This document shows positions 36,801-48,530 of a DNA stretch of 60,000 nucleotides, piece after piece. The notes under the pieces were generated by a model. The model did not search any database. It was not told the DNA's origin and saw only the letters and a program-made list of their open reading frames with translations. The stretch spans positions 746,001 to 806,000 of the forward strand of contig NC_088317.1 of NCBI RefSeq assembly GCF_910592395.1, written 5' to 3'. Both the position numbers and the translations under genes were made by a program. How positions within the stretch are numbered: position 1 is the first letter of the stretch; the number at the start of each line of letters is the position of its first letter. The DNA comes from Lineus longissimus. Taxonomy: Eukaryota > Nemertea > Pilidiophora > Heteronemertea > Lineidae.

Positions 36801-37564
36801 TATCCTTGACCTTAGTTAGGAGAGGGTCATAATGACAGCTGGTAGTAGTGTTGACTATAACCTTTGGCCACAAATTTAACACATCCTTGAAGAACAAATC
36901 AAAAATATCGAACTTAGCTGATTATTTTCGACTCTTGTCTTTTCTTCCGCTTCATGTTTGCTACTAGATGATTGGGCGAGAAACTTATCATGGTCAACGT
37001 TTAACTAATGGATCATTCTGGTCCATCAAATCTAACTTTCTTATCGCAGATATCACAAGTGGTGTCAAAAGTTCAATGCATTCATAGAAGATCTATTCCT
37101 TCCATGATAATTATTTCGCAATATCATGACAATGACATCAACACTGCTTAAACCTATTCCTTATGTTTGGCAAAACAACCTCTACTTATGAGCGATCTGT
37201 CGTATAATAGCTTGAAAATTGCACTTTAGAGCATCTGGCCAGAGAGTGGCGTTTCATGCATGAGGCAATGTTGACAGTGTGCAAGGCTGCCCCTTGTGAC
37301 GTCAGCGTCTTTGATCCCAGACTAATATCCTCCATCACTATTAGCTCGCGACTTTCTGTTGATTTTTTTAGCTATTATGTTGATTGGTTTCATCTCAACG
37401 GTACAGGGTAGAGAACATGATTTGCAGATTCTAGTGGCGTTGGAAATTGTTATTGGCAGTGTCGGTTGTTGGGATCTTTTTGAAACAGATAAACACAGAC
37501 AATCTCTGAAGGCCACGTACTAAAATACACTTCGTTCAAGCTAGGTCACTACAGTAACCAAGCA
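30900..37564. other. Long non-coding stretch with one hairpin
   Basis: About 6.7 kb with no frame over 103 codons and no recognised domain. A plus-strand frame at 31,483-31,782 (99 codons) ends in a protein-like segment (GGVEVRTLTSNGKDLVTVAN) but has no support. An interrupted inverted repeat lies at 31,225-31,280 and is listed separately. Confidence 0.4.
31225..31280. repeat. Interrupted inverted repeat (hairpin)
   Basis: CCACACCT (31237-31244) pairs with AGGTGTGG (31267-31274). Outside it, TAGAC (31225-31229) pairs with GTCTA (31276-31280) across an asymmetric internal loop. The terminal loop is 22 bases. Confidence 0.6.
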
Positions 37565-37600
37565 TCTTCTTCCCCGTCTCCTTTCGCCTTCCTCCCTCCT
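37565..37600 (+). other. Long pyrimidine tract
   Basis: A nearly uninterrupted C/T stretch of about 36 bases with only two or three purines (TTCCCCGTCTCCTTTCGCCT is part of it). It is followed by ATACATTAAG. It could act as a polypyrimidine tract for an acceptor, but the following sequence shows no clear exon. Confidence 0.5.
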
Positions 37601-40600
37601 ATACATTAAGAGAAAATCAATGTTTTTTAGAACAACTGCAAATGTTATTCGATTCCAAATGGTCCCACTACATGCATTTTATACCGAATTGAACAGTCTC
37701 TTGAGGCTGAAGTGACAGAAGAACAAATGCCCATTCGATCCTTGAAAAGGCTCTTAGGGCTCGACTTAACAGATAACCTGCCATTGGCAATGTTGAATTA
37801 ATGTATGCCACTCAGAGCGTTGTTTGTGGGAAATTCCAAATGAAACTAGGGCGCACTGCGACAGACTAGGATTTCTCTCTTGATGGTGTGAAGGGGAAAT
37901 CGGTTATTTCACGATATGGCAGCCAAACGTTACAAGTTACTATGGGTGCTCAAATTTTGAATCATATTCCCATATTTCCTAGTGGCAGAGAAAGAGCGGT
38001 ATCGGTATCAAATGATTTCGATATTGCCTTCCCAAAAAACATTTGAAACAAACCATCCCTAGTATCGTTGTTATAGTTCATCATCAAAAAAAAATGAAAA
38101 TAATTATGGTTTTTAGTTATGCCAGAGCACTGAGGCCACTAAACTGTCTATGATTTGAATACAATGTGTTCGTTGGTTCCGAAAAAATGAAGCCTATTCC
38201 CTTTTAATCTTGCGGCGAACCACACCTCCTACAGCCACACCCCAAGGGAATCATATGTCCTTCTTTATATCATAATTTTGTTATTTTGAATTTTCAAATC
38301 GATGAATTGTCTTCAATAACAGTACTTCACTCTGTTCAAATGGATTCAAATTACTATTATCAAATATCGTTATGGAGGCACTTATGTAAAAACAGATACC
38401 CTTTTACCTTAAAAATGCAATAATTGGACATGTTCCATTGATTTCCTTTGTAATGCGAACTGTATTGTGTAGAGTTGAAATATGCAACAACGACAGAGGG
38501 AAAAAAAAGATTCAGTGAGTGAATGCAGGAACAGAATAGAAACATCAGATTTTGTCTGTTGTGATGGAGGGAATGGGGCAGTCGATAGATTAGCTGATAA
38601 ATGTCACAGATAAATGATAAATGTCACCGATAGCAAATGTTCGAGTGATCAGATTTGATAATATTCTGGTGCATTTAAACACTCGCTTCTGATGCATGCA
38701 GATGTTTACAATTTTGTAAATGTAATTCGAAAAGCATCTCATACTAGTTGACCGTCCATTCACAGATAAGTGCACTATTGATTTCAATGCAACCTACCGC
38801 TCTGACTTGAATTACCAACCCCAATGTCAACCTTTGTTTTGGGCGTTGTCCCTTTGACAATTGACATCGACTCGAGCAAATTAAGTACCAAGGTGACATC
38901 AATATATCAATAGAATAGGCAGGAAAGATGAACCAACAGACCAAGGGAAATATATGTGTAATAATAACATGATATTTCACTGTAAAATTGTTGGATTTCA
39001 GTGATCTGTACTGCAAACAATCTATTGACCATGCTGATGAGTTACAGATCTGGACCTAAGTTGGATATTAACTTGGCGTTATGTTTAACTGGCGTAACGT
39101 TGACTGGGCTTAATTGAAGTAGATTACACTTGTTGAAATGATCGGCAGGTTAGGGATTTACTAGCATCTTATTTAAAACAACCGGGCCCAGTAGACCTTG
39201 CTCATCGCCTGGCGTGTCAATTACATCAGTGGTGGAACTAGATTTAAAAGAAGCCGAGCACTTATTAACATTTCTCGATCTTCCTAGAGCTTATGCTCGA
39301 GCTGTCAGACAAACTTGCTCCATGGTTATAATCGTCGCAGTGTAGTGAACAGTGACACACGTTACAGAGATGACTAAACCATGCTGACTACTGAAAAGTA
39401 GTAGAAGTGCACCCGTCGACACTCTTCACACTTTTCCGAAGACAACGTGTCAATTTTACAATAGTAGGTACTTCTGTAGTGCATAATATAGTGGATACTT
39501 GGCTAGTGCTTGAAGCAATGTATATTGTGTGTAAGAATAAACTTGCCGATAACAGATGTAAAAAGAGTGACCGGGTCCAATTGAAATTGTTCATATCATA
39601 TCAAGAAAAACGAAATCACGTCGATGGGCATGACTGTATTAACACTAAAAGAGCCAAACCAATATAGTTCTAGTTCCACGTTCCCTGATCGAAGGTCCAT
39701 CGACCGTGTTCAGTTCTGAAATAACATGTGGCTTCCTCAGGTAGCCTCATCGATATCAATCATGTCAATAGTGTTCGAAGTGCATTCCTTGTTTTGATTC
39801 TCACATCGAAGGTCTGCCCCTGAAGGCTCATGAATTGAGCTGTAGCAATCTACTTCATGAGAACAGAAAGTGTGTTTAAGAAGTCTTTGTTTCTTTGATA
39901 TAATTTACTTTTAACTGGAATTACTGATGAAGATCAGCATCACACGATTATGGTTGCGAGACTACCGCTGCGGCCATACCAACAGAAACGTTGCTAGAAA
40001 CTGTGTTCGGCAGAATGATGGAACCTTCAATATCATGTTATCAAAAGTAATAATTAATAAGCAGTTGTCTTATTTTCTTGTCCCTCTCATGTCATCGGAT
40101 GTTGAACAGTACTGCTCACCATTCTTGGTTTGGTTCATATGGATAAGAACACACATTGATTTCAAAACATTTTGGGCGAGGTCTTTATTAATTCGAGACC
40201 ACCAATTACTTGTTGGAACAGTGCGATGAAGAGGGGTATTTTCGGATTGGTTTACGACTAAATCTTCACACATTATTAGCAGTGATGTTAGTACATTTTT
40301 GCTAGTCAGATAATGCGATATCGATTTCAAAGGATGTCTATATAGTTATATGGTTATGAATGACATCATTCCGATCAAGTTATTGATTTGTTTCGCTAAT
40401 GTTCTAAATTGCACGCTTTCGTTTCAGACCATCTTCAATGAAATCTGCTTTACTGATATTCAATGAAGGCCTTTGACTCAGCGCCACTATCGGCAGAAGT
40501 TTGAACAAAATCTCCTGATTTTTTATCCGGTTTCACAAGTTCTTGACCGAGTTTTGAGTTTTGCTCTATTTCTTCAACTTGTGCAGACTTGGTTCAGAGT

Positions 40601-41390
40601 CCTAATGAGAGTATTCTTGAACTCGAGTATTTTTACTTCACGCTGACCTTCAAAATAAAAATTGACATTTTCAAACTAGGATACATTCACATGATAACAA
40701 AACGAGGACAACGCTTCTATTTTGTGTGATTACGAAATATGAGACCGGCATTTATTTCCGAGTCTATCATTACCCGGCTGGGTAATCATCCAGTCTAATA
40801 GCAGTATCTTTATTTCAAAGGGGACTAACATCATAGGATTCTGATTGTCTCTGGTTTTATGCGAATCCAAGTTACTTGTTGTTTGCATTTATGAACCTCT
40901 GTTTTGAACATAACTGAACCTTTTCATTCTGATATGCCTTTTTTTATGGTTCATACTGGACTACGGCACATTCCGTTGGGTTCATCACACGGGTTTGTGG
41001 ATTTTGAAATAGTCTTCATCGCACCATAGATCCGTGAACCTGTCATTAACTTCGTTGCACACAAAACAGTTGCTACTCTGTATAGCCAAAGTGCTTAAAT
41101 GATTTTATGTCTAAAACTTTTACAAAAGTTAATTTCAGGGAAGGCCCTTGACGTAAATTACATCTTGAAATTGAGAGTAACTTATTACCAAATTGACACT
41201 ACATCTACTGTCTTAAATGGCGCCCAAAGAAATAAACGCAGTTTTCAATTTTTTCTTGTCCATTGATATGCCAATAGAGACAATTATGTACATTCAACAT
41301 GTAGTGAAGTACCCCAATAACAGCACTATCCTATATATACTATACTAACTTTATAAAGATGTATGCATTGTGTACAAATCTGTCTCTATA
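37601..41390. other. Long non-coding stretch, nothing identified
   Basis: Only overlapping frames of up to 100 codons, typically open on both strands at once. No RNA gene or repeat recognised. A TTCCTCAG|GTAGCC junction near 39,739 is a weak splice-like match. Confidence 0.45.
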
Positions 41391-41443
41391 AAACATCATA
41401 TAGGTTTTATGTCACTTAACTTTATACAACCAACTTCATGTAC

Positions 41444-41622
41444 CTCGGGAAATGAAGATCTTAACAGCTCCTTATCATTTAAAAAAATCCTTTCAAGATT
41501 TTTAATTTGTATCGATTTTGTTTGCAAGCCCCATCGACTCGTGTCTACAGTTGTCAAGAGGCGATCGAATGTGGATGCAGATAGCTCCTTAAAGCTCTTT
41601 ACTGCGAGCTGCACATCAGGAT
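41444..41622 (-). CDS. Candidate internal exon, unknown helical protein
   Basis: A minus acceptor with an uninterrupted pyrimidine-rich approach (CTACCCGCTTCCATCAG) precedes 41622, and a donor GAG|GTACAT follows 41444. Between them one frame is open for 59 full codons, entering after the first base of a codon and leaving on a codon boundary. The product (DVQLAVKSFKELSASTFDRL, then a Trp-containing segment and KNLERIFLNDKELLRSSFPE) has the alternating hydrophobic and charged pattern of amphipathic helices and is not low-complexity. The same frame runs on past both splice sites (41396-41668), so an intronless reading is possible. The plus strand is open too, but its composition looks less protein-like. 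I do not recognise the family. Confidence 0.25.
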
Positions 41623-41684
41623 CTGATGGAAGCGGGTAGTAACATTTTGGTATGCTTAAAGCTATCATGTCACTGATTCACTCT

Positions 41685-41925
41685 TTTCAATCCGTATGAG
41701 TAACAGCGGGGAGAAGGCAGATGCGTCACGGTCTCACACATTAGTATACGAAGCAGTCAGTTTTCACACTCAACGAAGGTGCCAAACTAATTTCGGGGTA
41801 ATATTTTCCTGACTCTACCGTTTCAATCCGTATGAGTAACATTGGGAAGAAGGCAGGTGTGTAACAATCTAACTCATCAGTATACGTAGCAGTCCCTTGA
41901 GGTGCCAATCTTATTTCGTCCTGAT
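41685..41925. repeat. Tandem doublet, 136-bp period
   Basis: TTTCAATCCGTATGAGTAAC opens both copies (41685 and 41821). Later shared blocks are GAAGGCAG, TCAGTATACG/TTAGTATACG, AGCAGTC and AGGTGCCAA. Divergence is moderate, with a deletion in copy two. Confidence 0.9.
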
Positions 41926-42600
41926 GGGGGTCTGGTTGCCAAGTTGAGTCCGTCCGAGGTTACCATTTAGTTGTAAGAAAGTTCAGGGGTTTAACAGTAC
42001 GATATCAACAGTAGTGGAGGTTATCGTCATGCTTTACCCCTCACCCTTTCCCAAAACATACCATGAAATTGACATCCTTTCGGGGTTGTCCGCATCCTCA
42101 ACCGTCCTGTTGATACACCTCCGCGTGTAAACATACCCTAGGATATTCACGCAGAACATCAATATCATGGGGAATTTGTTCCGTCGAGTACGGTTACCAA
42201 CTCCCACTTGAGACAACCTCCCAAGTACGTTCTCGCCAAAAAATCTGGTTCTACTGTATACTGTGCCAATACATCATCTATTGGTCGTCCACGTGTTAAA
42301 AGCTCTATCACAACATGAACAATCCACCTGTACATCATGTATACAGCGATGCACTGCTTATGGGTTTTTGTAGCTGTTGATGTTTCTCGACCAAAATATC
42401 TGTATGGTATTTCTCATGAATTATTGAGAGAAATAGGCATGTTTTGGTTCGTCCCGCGGCGAATATGATCCGACTGTATACCAGGCAAGAGGACTGGATA
42501 CAGTTGGGAAGATAATTTGAGAGAAATCCTCAGCAACTGATAAGGCAATGGAAATTATTGAGCTACATTTTAGTGCTTATTAAGTAGCATATTGAGGATT
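41926..42600. other. Non-coding stretch, nothing identified
   Basis: One 60-codon minus frame without coding character. No repeat recognised. Confidence 0.4.
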
Positions 42601-42625
42601 GTTTTATTTCGTTGTAGAACTTTAG

Positions 42626-42898
42626 AACTTTAAACACGTGATGGCTTACACCTCGGGAAAACAGATGCTATTGGGTTGTGTTAAAAGGTCAAACGCATAT
42701 GAAGAGCAGTTAAAAAACTTAGACACTCAAATTGCACAACTGGCGCCAGTTGAGACTTGCCATGATACTTTACGTCACCACACCTCTACTAATTCAGGTC
42801 CATCACCACAATCAAGCTTACAATCCTCAAGGGAAACACGCGATGAAAACAGCGCACGAAAATTGGAATTCTTGTTTAATTTGATAGGCATAAATTGA
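42626..42898 (+). CDS. Weak candidate exon, short coiled-coil-like protein
   Basis: Two overlapping acceptors (TTTTATTTCGTTGTAG and, eight bases on, AACTTTAG) precede the frame. Using the second at 42625 the frame enters in phase and reads NFKHVMAYTSGKQMLLGC, then AYEEQLKNLDTQIAQLAPVE, a Ser/Thr/Gln-rich linker, and a stop at 42896. If translation starts at the ATG at 42641, the product is 85 residues. The EEQLKNLDTQIAQL segment has heptad-like spacing. An in-frame TAG lies directly before the second acceptor, so the frame cannot extend upstream without splicing. No domain is recognised and no poly(A) signal was seen nearby. Confidence 0.2.
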   Translation, partial: NFKHVMAYTSGKQMLLGCVKRSNAYEEQLKNLDTQIAQLAPVETCHDTLRHHTSTNSGPSPQSSLQSSRETRDENSARKLEFLFNLIGIN

Positions 42899-43830
42899 TT
42901 TTCGACGACACGTCAGCCAAAGTGATTAAAATGTGCTAAGTTAGCAAAGTGGTAAACGGATCGATTATAGTCTACTTGTCGATATCTGATTGATTTGTAT
43001 TGGCGATACATGGAAGGTGCAGTCAGAAACTTAACCTCGTGAATGTGTTTATTCAGTTTCATTTGATGATCAGACTTGCTACAAACCTCGTTTTTCCTTG
43101 TTTCTCAACTATACTTGCTCTTGAGAGAAATTTAGCCAATATTAGAGAATGACATAGCATATTCTGTTGTCATGCTGTAATATCGGGCATCCCTATATAT
43201 CTTCATCGTGAAAGCACACGAGTAAGGTTTCAATTTCGTTCACAGTTCTTCTGCTTCTGATAGTTCACTGTCTGACTGACTGTTTGGCGAAAACAACTGG
43301 TATGTCAATATGATAGGGAAGAGCAGTAACAGGGGCACTTCTGCAGTATCTTGCTTAAGGGTCGTTGGAGGTATGCCAAAACACTATAAAATGAATCCAG
43401 CAAAAGTCCCATGAACCACTTAAGATCAAGTAGTAAAGTACATGGACATTTACCATCCAAATTCATGTGTAATGGAAAATTTGAGCCACTTGACTCATGA
43501 TGACACCAGTCGGAAGTTTTTAAGTTCGTTTGCAAATCGTTTTACTCCTTCAAGAATCGTCAGTGTTAAAGTCGATCTGAATAAAACAGTTGGAAAATGA
43601 TCATTTATCCTATTGAGAGATGAACGTGCAGGCGTGCAATGTAGTTATGACCGGAAAGCTAGGATTTTGAAGTAGACGTGTAATATACAAGTCAGCACGT
43701 TTTGCATACTGAGAGATGGTGAACAGCTTCTAAGAGATGATACTAGTCAACAGGTTTAATGGTGGGGCGGAGTCTGCATATGGTTTACTGTTATCACGGT
43801 ACATTTTGTCCAATTCACACGGTACGTTTT
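42899..43830. other. Non-coding stretch, nothing identified
   Basis: A 76-codon minus frame is the only sizeable one. No repeat or RNA signature. Confidence 0.4.
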
Positions 43831-43834
43831 GACC

Positions 43835-43874
43835 GATTAACTTAATATGTTTTAGTTTTTCATTTTAGGTAAGT
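43835..43874 (+). other. Second recursive splice site (zero-length exon), plus strand
   Basis: A T-rich tract TTTTAGTTTTTCATTTTAG ends at AG 43867-43868 and is followed without a gap by GTAAGT (43869-43874), the full donor consensus. Branch-point-like ATTAAC/CTTAAT sequences lie about 25-35 bases upstream. It has the same orientation and architecture as the site at 7414. The acceptor ends in TAG instead of CAG, and an upstream in-tract AG (in TTTTAG, about 43,855) makes it somewhat weaker. Function is inferred. Confidence 0.42.
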
Positions 43875-46800
43875 GATCAAACCTTGAATGCATTGATGCA
43901 GTTTCCGAAGTACTCCGTAACTAGCCTGGTTAAGTTAATGTTTACTGCGGGTGTCAAGTGAATCACAAAGTGAAACGTGTTGGCCAACTTTTTGGTTGCA
44001 TCAGAATACACGATCAAGCAAAAAGTCCGAGCCAGCTATTCGGATATCAAATACATGACCAAATATTTCCCACAATTCACTGTCTGTTAACCATTCTTAA
44101 TGCGAATAAGAGAATGTTGTACGTATTCTGATAAACCCTGTAAAAATGGTATTGATATGGGGCAATTTGGCAAATGAACCAAAATGTCCCACTAACAAAA
44201 TGTTCTCCTAACAATGATTGTAATTCAATCATATGTATGTACAATTGTTTACCGATAATGAGGTATCCGTAACGCTGTTAACATGTGTTTGGCTGCAGCC
44301 AGTTAGTGCGTTATTACACCCCGATATAGTTCTATTCAGATAGCAATATTGGCTAGGGAAATAGCCAGGATTAGGCTGAGAATTACCAGTAATGGGCCTA
44401 ATACTGTTGTGAATATTGTAAATTGAGGTAACAAGTAATGAGATAATGTGCCCTGAGCATTCGCCGACATCTTAGCATGTCAGCCTCTCATAAATGACAA
44501 ATCGCGACTTAACGAAGACTTATTTGATCTTTTAGCGAGGGAAACATGGTCTTTGTCCCTGAGGGCAGGGAGGCTTAGACGAATGCTAATGTGTTATTCT
44601 TGTACTTGTTAAGGGAGGATAGAGTGGCCTGAAGCCCTCTACTGATGGACTGGGAACACAACTTTCAAGGTGTGTCACAATCTTTTTGTGTTTGACCTAC
44701 TTCTTGGAAAAACCTTTCACGTCAGATAGCCTAACTTGAAATGGTATCAGGAAGTGTTCCGGGTTAATATCACAGGCAAATGTAGTCGTTACCGTATGGT
44801 TGCACCCTTTCCTTCGAAATGAGATGTTGCAGTTTCGTTTTGTTGCAAAATATCTTTCTGCGTCCTGGGGACTTGGAACTTGCACCAGAAGGTGAAATAA
44901 GAATCGGTCCACCGTAAACGTCACTGGGACGGGCACGATTCAAACTACGTAAATCAAACGACGGGGGCCAAGATCAAAACATCAACTCGTCCCCATCACC
45001 CTGGGGCTTTCCTCATTAATGGGCAACAGTAGAGGAAGTGTGGCTCTATACATAATTCACATCACCTTAATGGTCGACTTCTAAGGAACCCAACTATGCT
45101 CTCAGAGCGATTTGTTTTAATCTTTGATGGTTTTATGTATTCCTCGTTAGACCCTATACGCACCTCAACTTAGTCACTATAAATATTCATTGGGATTCCA
45201 AGAGTGGATGGTATCAGACTAAATTTCCACAAGAATTCGCGCGATAATGAAAATCTACAGCCCACGCCTATGGCATAGAGATAAGCTTGTGATGCTCTGC
45301 TAGATGCTTTGAATTCGATTAGATTTACTGTGAAAAGTACAATCCAACAACTTGTTAATGGGGGCAATTGTTTGAAATCAACACCATGACGATTTGGGCA
45401 GTAACCGTGTCCCGCTGGTATGGCCTCGTTCATTGTTCTTTAAGGCTTTGTCCTTATTGTATTGTCTGGTCGACCATTTGGCGTTCACACTTCGTCTGTT
45501 CATTTAGAAACTGTGTTCAAATGCTTATTCTGCGTAGTGCAAGTGCTGGTTCTATATGAACAGTCTGCAGCCAAGACAAACGCTTATTGCTTCAAATTAC
45601 TCCTGACGTATTTGCAACTCTATTGACCACACCTTGTTCATACAACGGCGATATACACGCATACATCTGGAAATCCTTCCCCATAGATTGAAATTAATAT
45701 GTCAACCTGAATATACCGTCACGCGACGTGACATGGTCTTTTGAGCTCATTATTATGGTATACGAGAGCCATAGAAAGGCAGTTTGTAAACACGTAACCA
45801 ATTCGTTGATTTCTTGTAGTAGTCCGAATGAAAAGTGTGCATTGTTTCTCAGCCATTGTCTCCAGCAAAGGAACTATCATTCATTTACCATTTCACCCCA
45901 TGTCATTTCAATTTTGTTTGTTAAGTTCGGGTTTAGTTTTTTTTTCTCAAGATAACAATGATAACGATAAAGCCATGTTGAAAACTTGGAGAATTTGTGT
46001 GTGCTTGCCACTTTGAAAGAGGGTCAGTTGCCTTTTCTAAAGATCCTTCCTACATTCAACCATGGAACTTATTACTCCAGCTTAATGATATATCATTAAA
46101 CGAATGAACCTCACCAGTCTGTTTTTCTCTATCGATTCATTATCCTTATCAAGTGGGTCTGATATCAAATTAATTGTCTTTTGTAGTATTTGCCAGTCTT
46201 CTCATTATTTAATCATAAAGCGAAAAGCGCTTCTGTGTGTGCATTGCTGTATAGTTGAATCTAATGGTAATAATATTTGTATTTTCTATGTTTGATATCA
46301 ACAATTCATGACTCCTGTTGCCATTGGGCACTTAATCAAGAACCTTCTTGTTATTTTTTTTCACAGCAGCATTTTTATCACGCTAAATACAGCAAGCGGG
46401 TATAACTGGGCTCTGAGGTGCCACTGAATATTTCAAACTGTACCGATAAATGCTTCATGGCGACGCTCTTTGATCAAAGCTACTCTGCCAACCTCGCGTG
46501 ACAGTGTAAACAATTGATATGGAGTAAAAACTAATTCGTTCAGTCTTTAATTTCACATTTCCAGTCCGTTTGGTATCAAATAAACAAAACAAAATAATTC
46601 CTCTTTGCCGCAGGCACAGTACTGTCACGGTCATCTTGGCTAACAATAAATACACGAGAGAATAAGTCGGAGAACAAACAATACTATTGACCATTCCTTT
46701 GGGCGATATCCACCGCCACCAACAGTTATTCTTCCAATATCGATCTCTAGCTAAGCACCGATAGTAACGAGCGCCTGTCTACCTGTAGTGCTAATGTCTA

Positions 46801-48320
46801 AGACAATTTGACTAATAGCTGGTATTATGCGAATGTTATTAGTGTTGGGGAAAGTGTGACCAGGACATGGCACCGGAGATGGCCAATAAAATCAAGTGGG
46901 GAAGGGGACTGTCCGAGAAATGGATTGTGTGTCGGGTGACGAACCAGTTACATATCAATGTGATATTTGGTAGAGTGACCACTCGTCCCTTTGTGCGTCA
47001 CAAGACAAAATTGATGATTATCGCCATATCGAGCTACTATGCAATCACAGCTTTGAAGATTGGAGCCAGAATGACTCCGGAAGTTTGGTTGCTATGGACA
47101 AGCAAAAAAGTTTTGACATCCTCAGTCAAATTTGCATGTGTAATATCCTGGTAGCTCTGCAACCGATTGGCCATGCTGGCTTAAGAGAGGCCGTGACATC
47201 ATGTCTGAATGAGGCAGTGCATATCGGCCCGATGAGAAGACCTGGGTAATGACTGAAATGTAAATAATGGAATGTTTAAAACGTATTTCACCCCCATCCA
47301 ACAAGACTAACAAGAAGGTTAAACAATCGAATCAAGGTTGCTAAAAATGTCATAGGCCAAATTTCCTTCGATATTAACATTGTCCACCAACTCCGTGATA
47401 GGTGCTATAATGTCACATAAATATAGCCTAATCCCCTTTGATTAAGGTTTCCATCGTCTGAGCCTAAGAGTAGAACCGTGTAAATGAGAGATTGTGTTCT
47501 TTCGTCTCGTTGGTGGTAATCGCCTCCGTAATCTGATGGTTGTTCATTGGAAGGGGAAGAATAACTGTTGGCCTTTTGAGAAACTGCTGACGACTGGATT
47601 CCGTTTCCGAAACTCGGTGAACATTAACATTTATAAAGCAATCAATGAGCCATTGTGTCATTGTTGCTTTCGTAAATTTTGTGTTTCGTGATTAGGAAGG
47701 AATCGACTCTATTACATTCAACAGCGTCTTTTTGCCCGAAACAGCCGTCATCATGAGGAGCATCTTATTTGTTTTCCTCTTCAGATTGAAACTGTGGCGT
47801 TATCGTATTATCCTCATACCGTCCTATAATTTCAATCCGGTTATAAGCTTTAGAAACCACTGGCGTGAAAACGAGAGAAGACGTGATGAATTTTGATATA
47901 ATAACATCGGTGGAAAAAAATCACGTAGATCTTTGAAATCTAATTAAGATCATATCACATCAATCCTCAAAATGAAATGCAAGTGAACTGTAAGACATTT
48001 TTTCAACGCATACGCATGTTCAGTCTTTATTTCTTGGTAATCAAATTGTAAAGTTCAAAGTCAAATACATTTAAGTTTGATACTTTGTCAGCTTTGTGTG
48101 AAGAAGAAATGAAACGCGGCACTCTGTTTGCTGCGCGCGGAATAAAATTCTTACCGCTAGCTGCAGCCTCTCTGCTCGAGCCTGCCACACTATCATTCTT
48201 TGTACCAAAGCATACGATATCTGTAAAGACTGGCAACTCTCCTTTCCATCAAATCGTCATATGAAAAATGATATTTGCCAATCGGGTCATAATAGCCTGC
48301 CTTTGATATCTGACAGGCAA
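43875..48320. other. Long non-coding stretch, nothing identified
   Basis: Frames up to 95 codons without recognised domains; no RNA gene, no array. Confidence 0.45.
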
Positions 48321-48326
48321 TGATTA

Positions 48327-48530
48327 CTTTGCATGTGACTGCTTCATCTTTTCCTAATCAAACCAACAGAATGATAGCCTTCATCCCTTTGCCTTCCTTG
48401 TACCCAAGTCCAACAGAATATGGCTAGCAGTCAGTATTGTAAATACTATCATTTTGCATATCACATCAGCTGCATTCTTTCCTGATCTAATCCAGCTTAC
48501 AGAATGATGACTTTCATCCTCTTCGCCTGA
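48327..48530. repeat. Diverged tandem doublet, about 125-133-bp offset
   Basis: CTTTGCAT...TTTCCTAATC...CAGAATGATAGCCTTCATCC (from 48,327) recurs as TTTTGCAT...TTTCCTGATC...CAGAATGATGACTTTCATCC (from 48,452). The offset grows from 125 to 133 bp through indels. This is an older duplication. Confidence 0.65.

Noticed and set aside
39955-39990. CTGCGGCCATACCAAC resembling the start of 5S rRNA
   Set aside because: No further 5S-like sequence and no internal control region follows.
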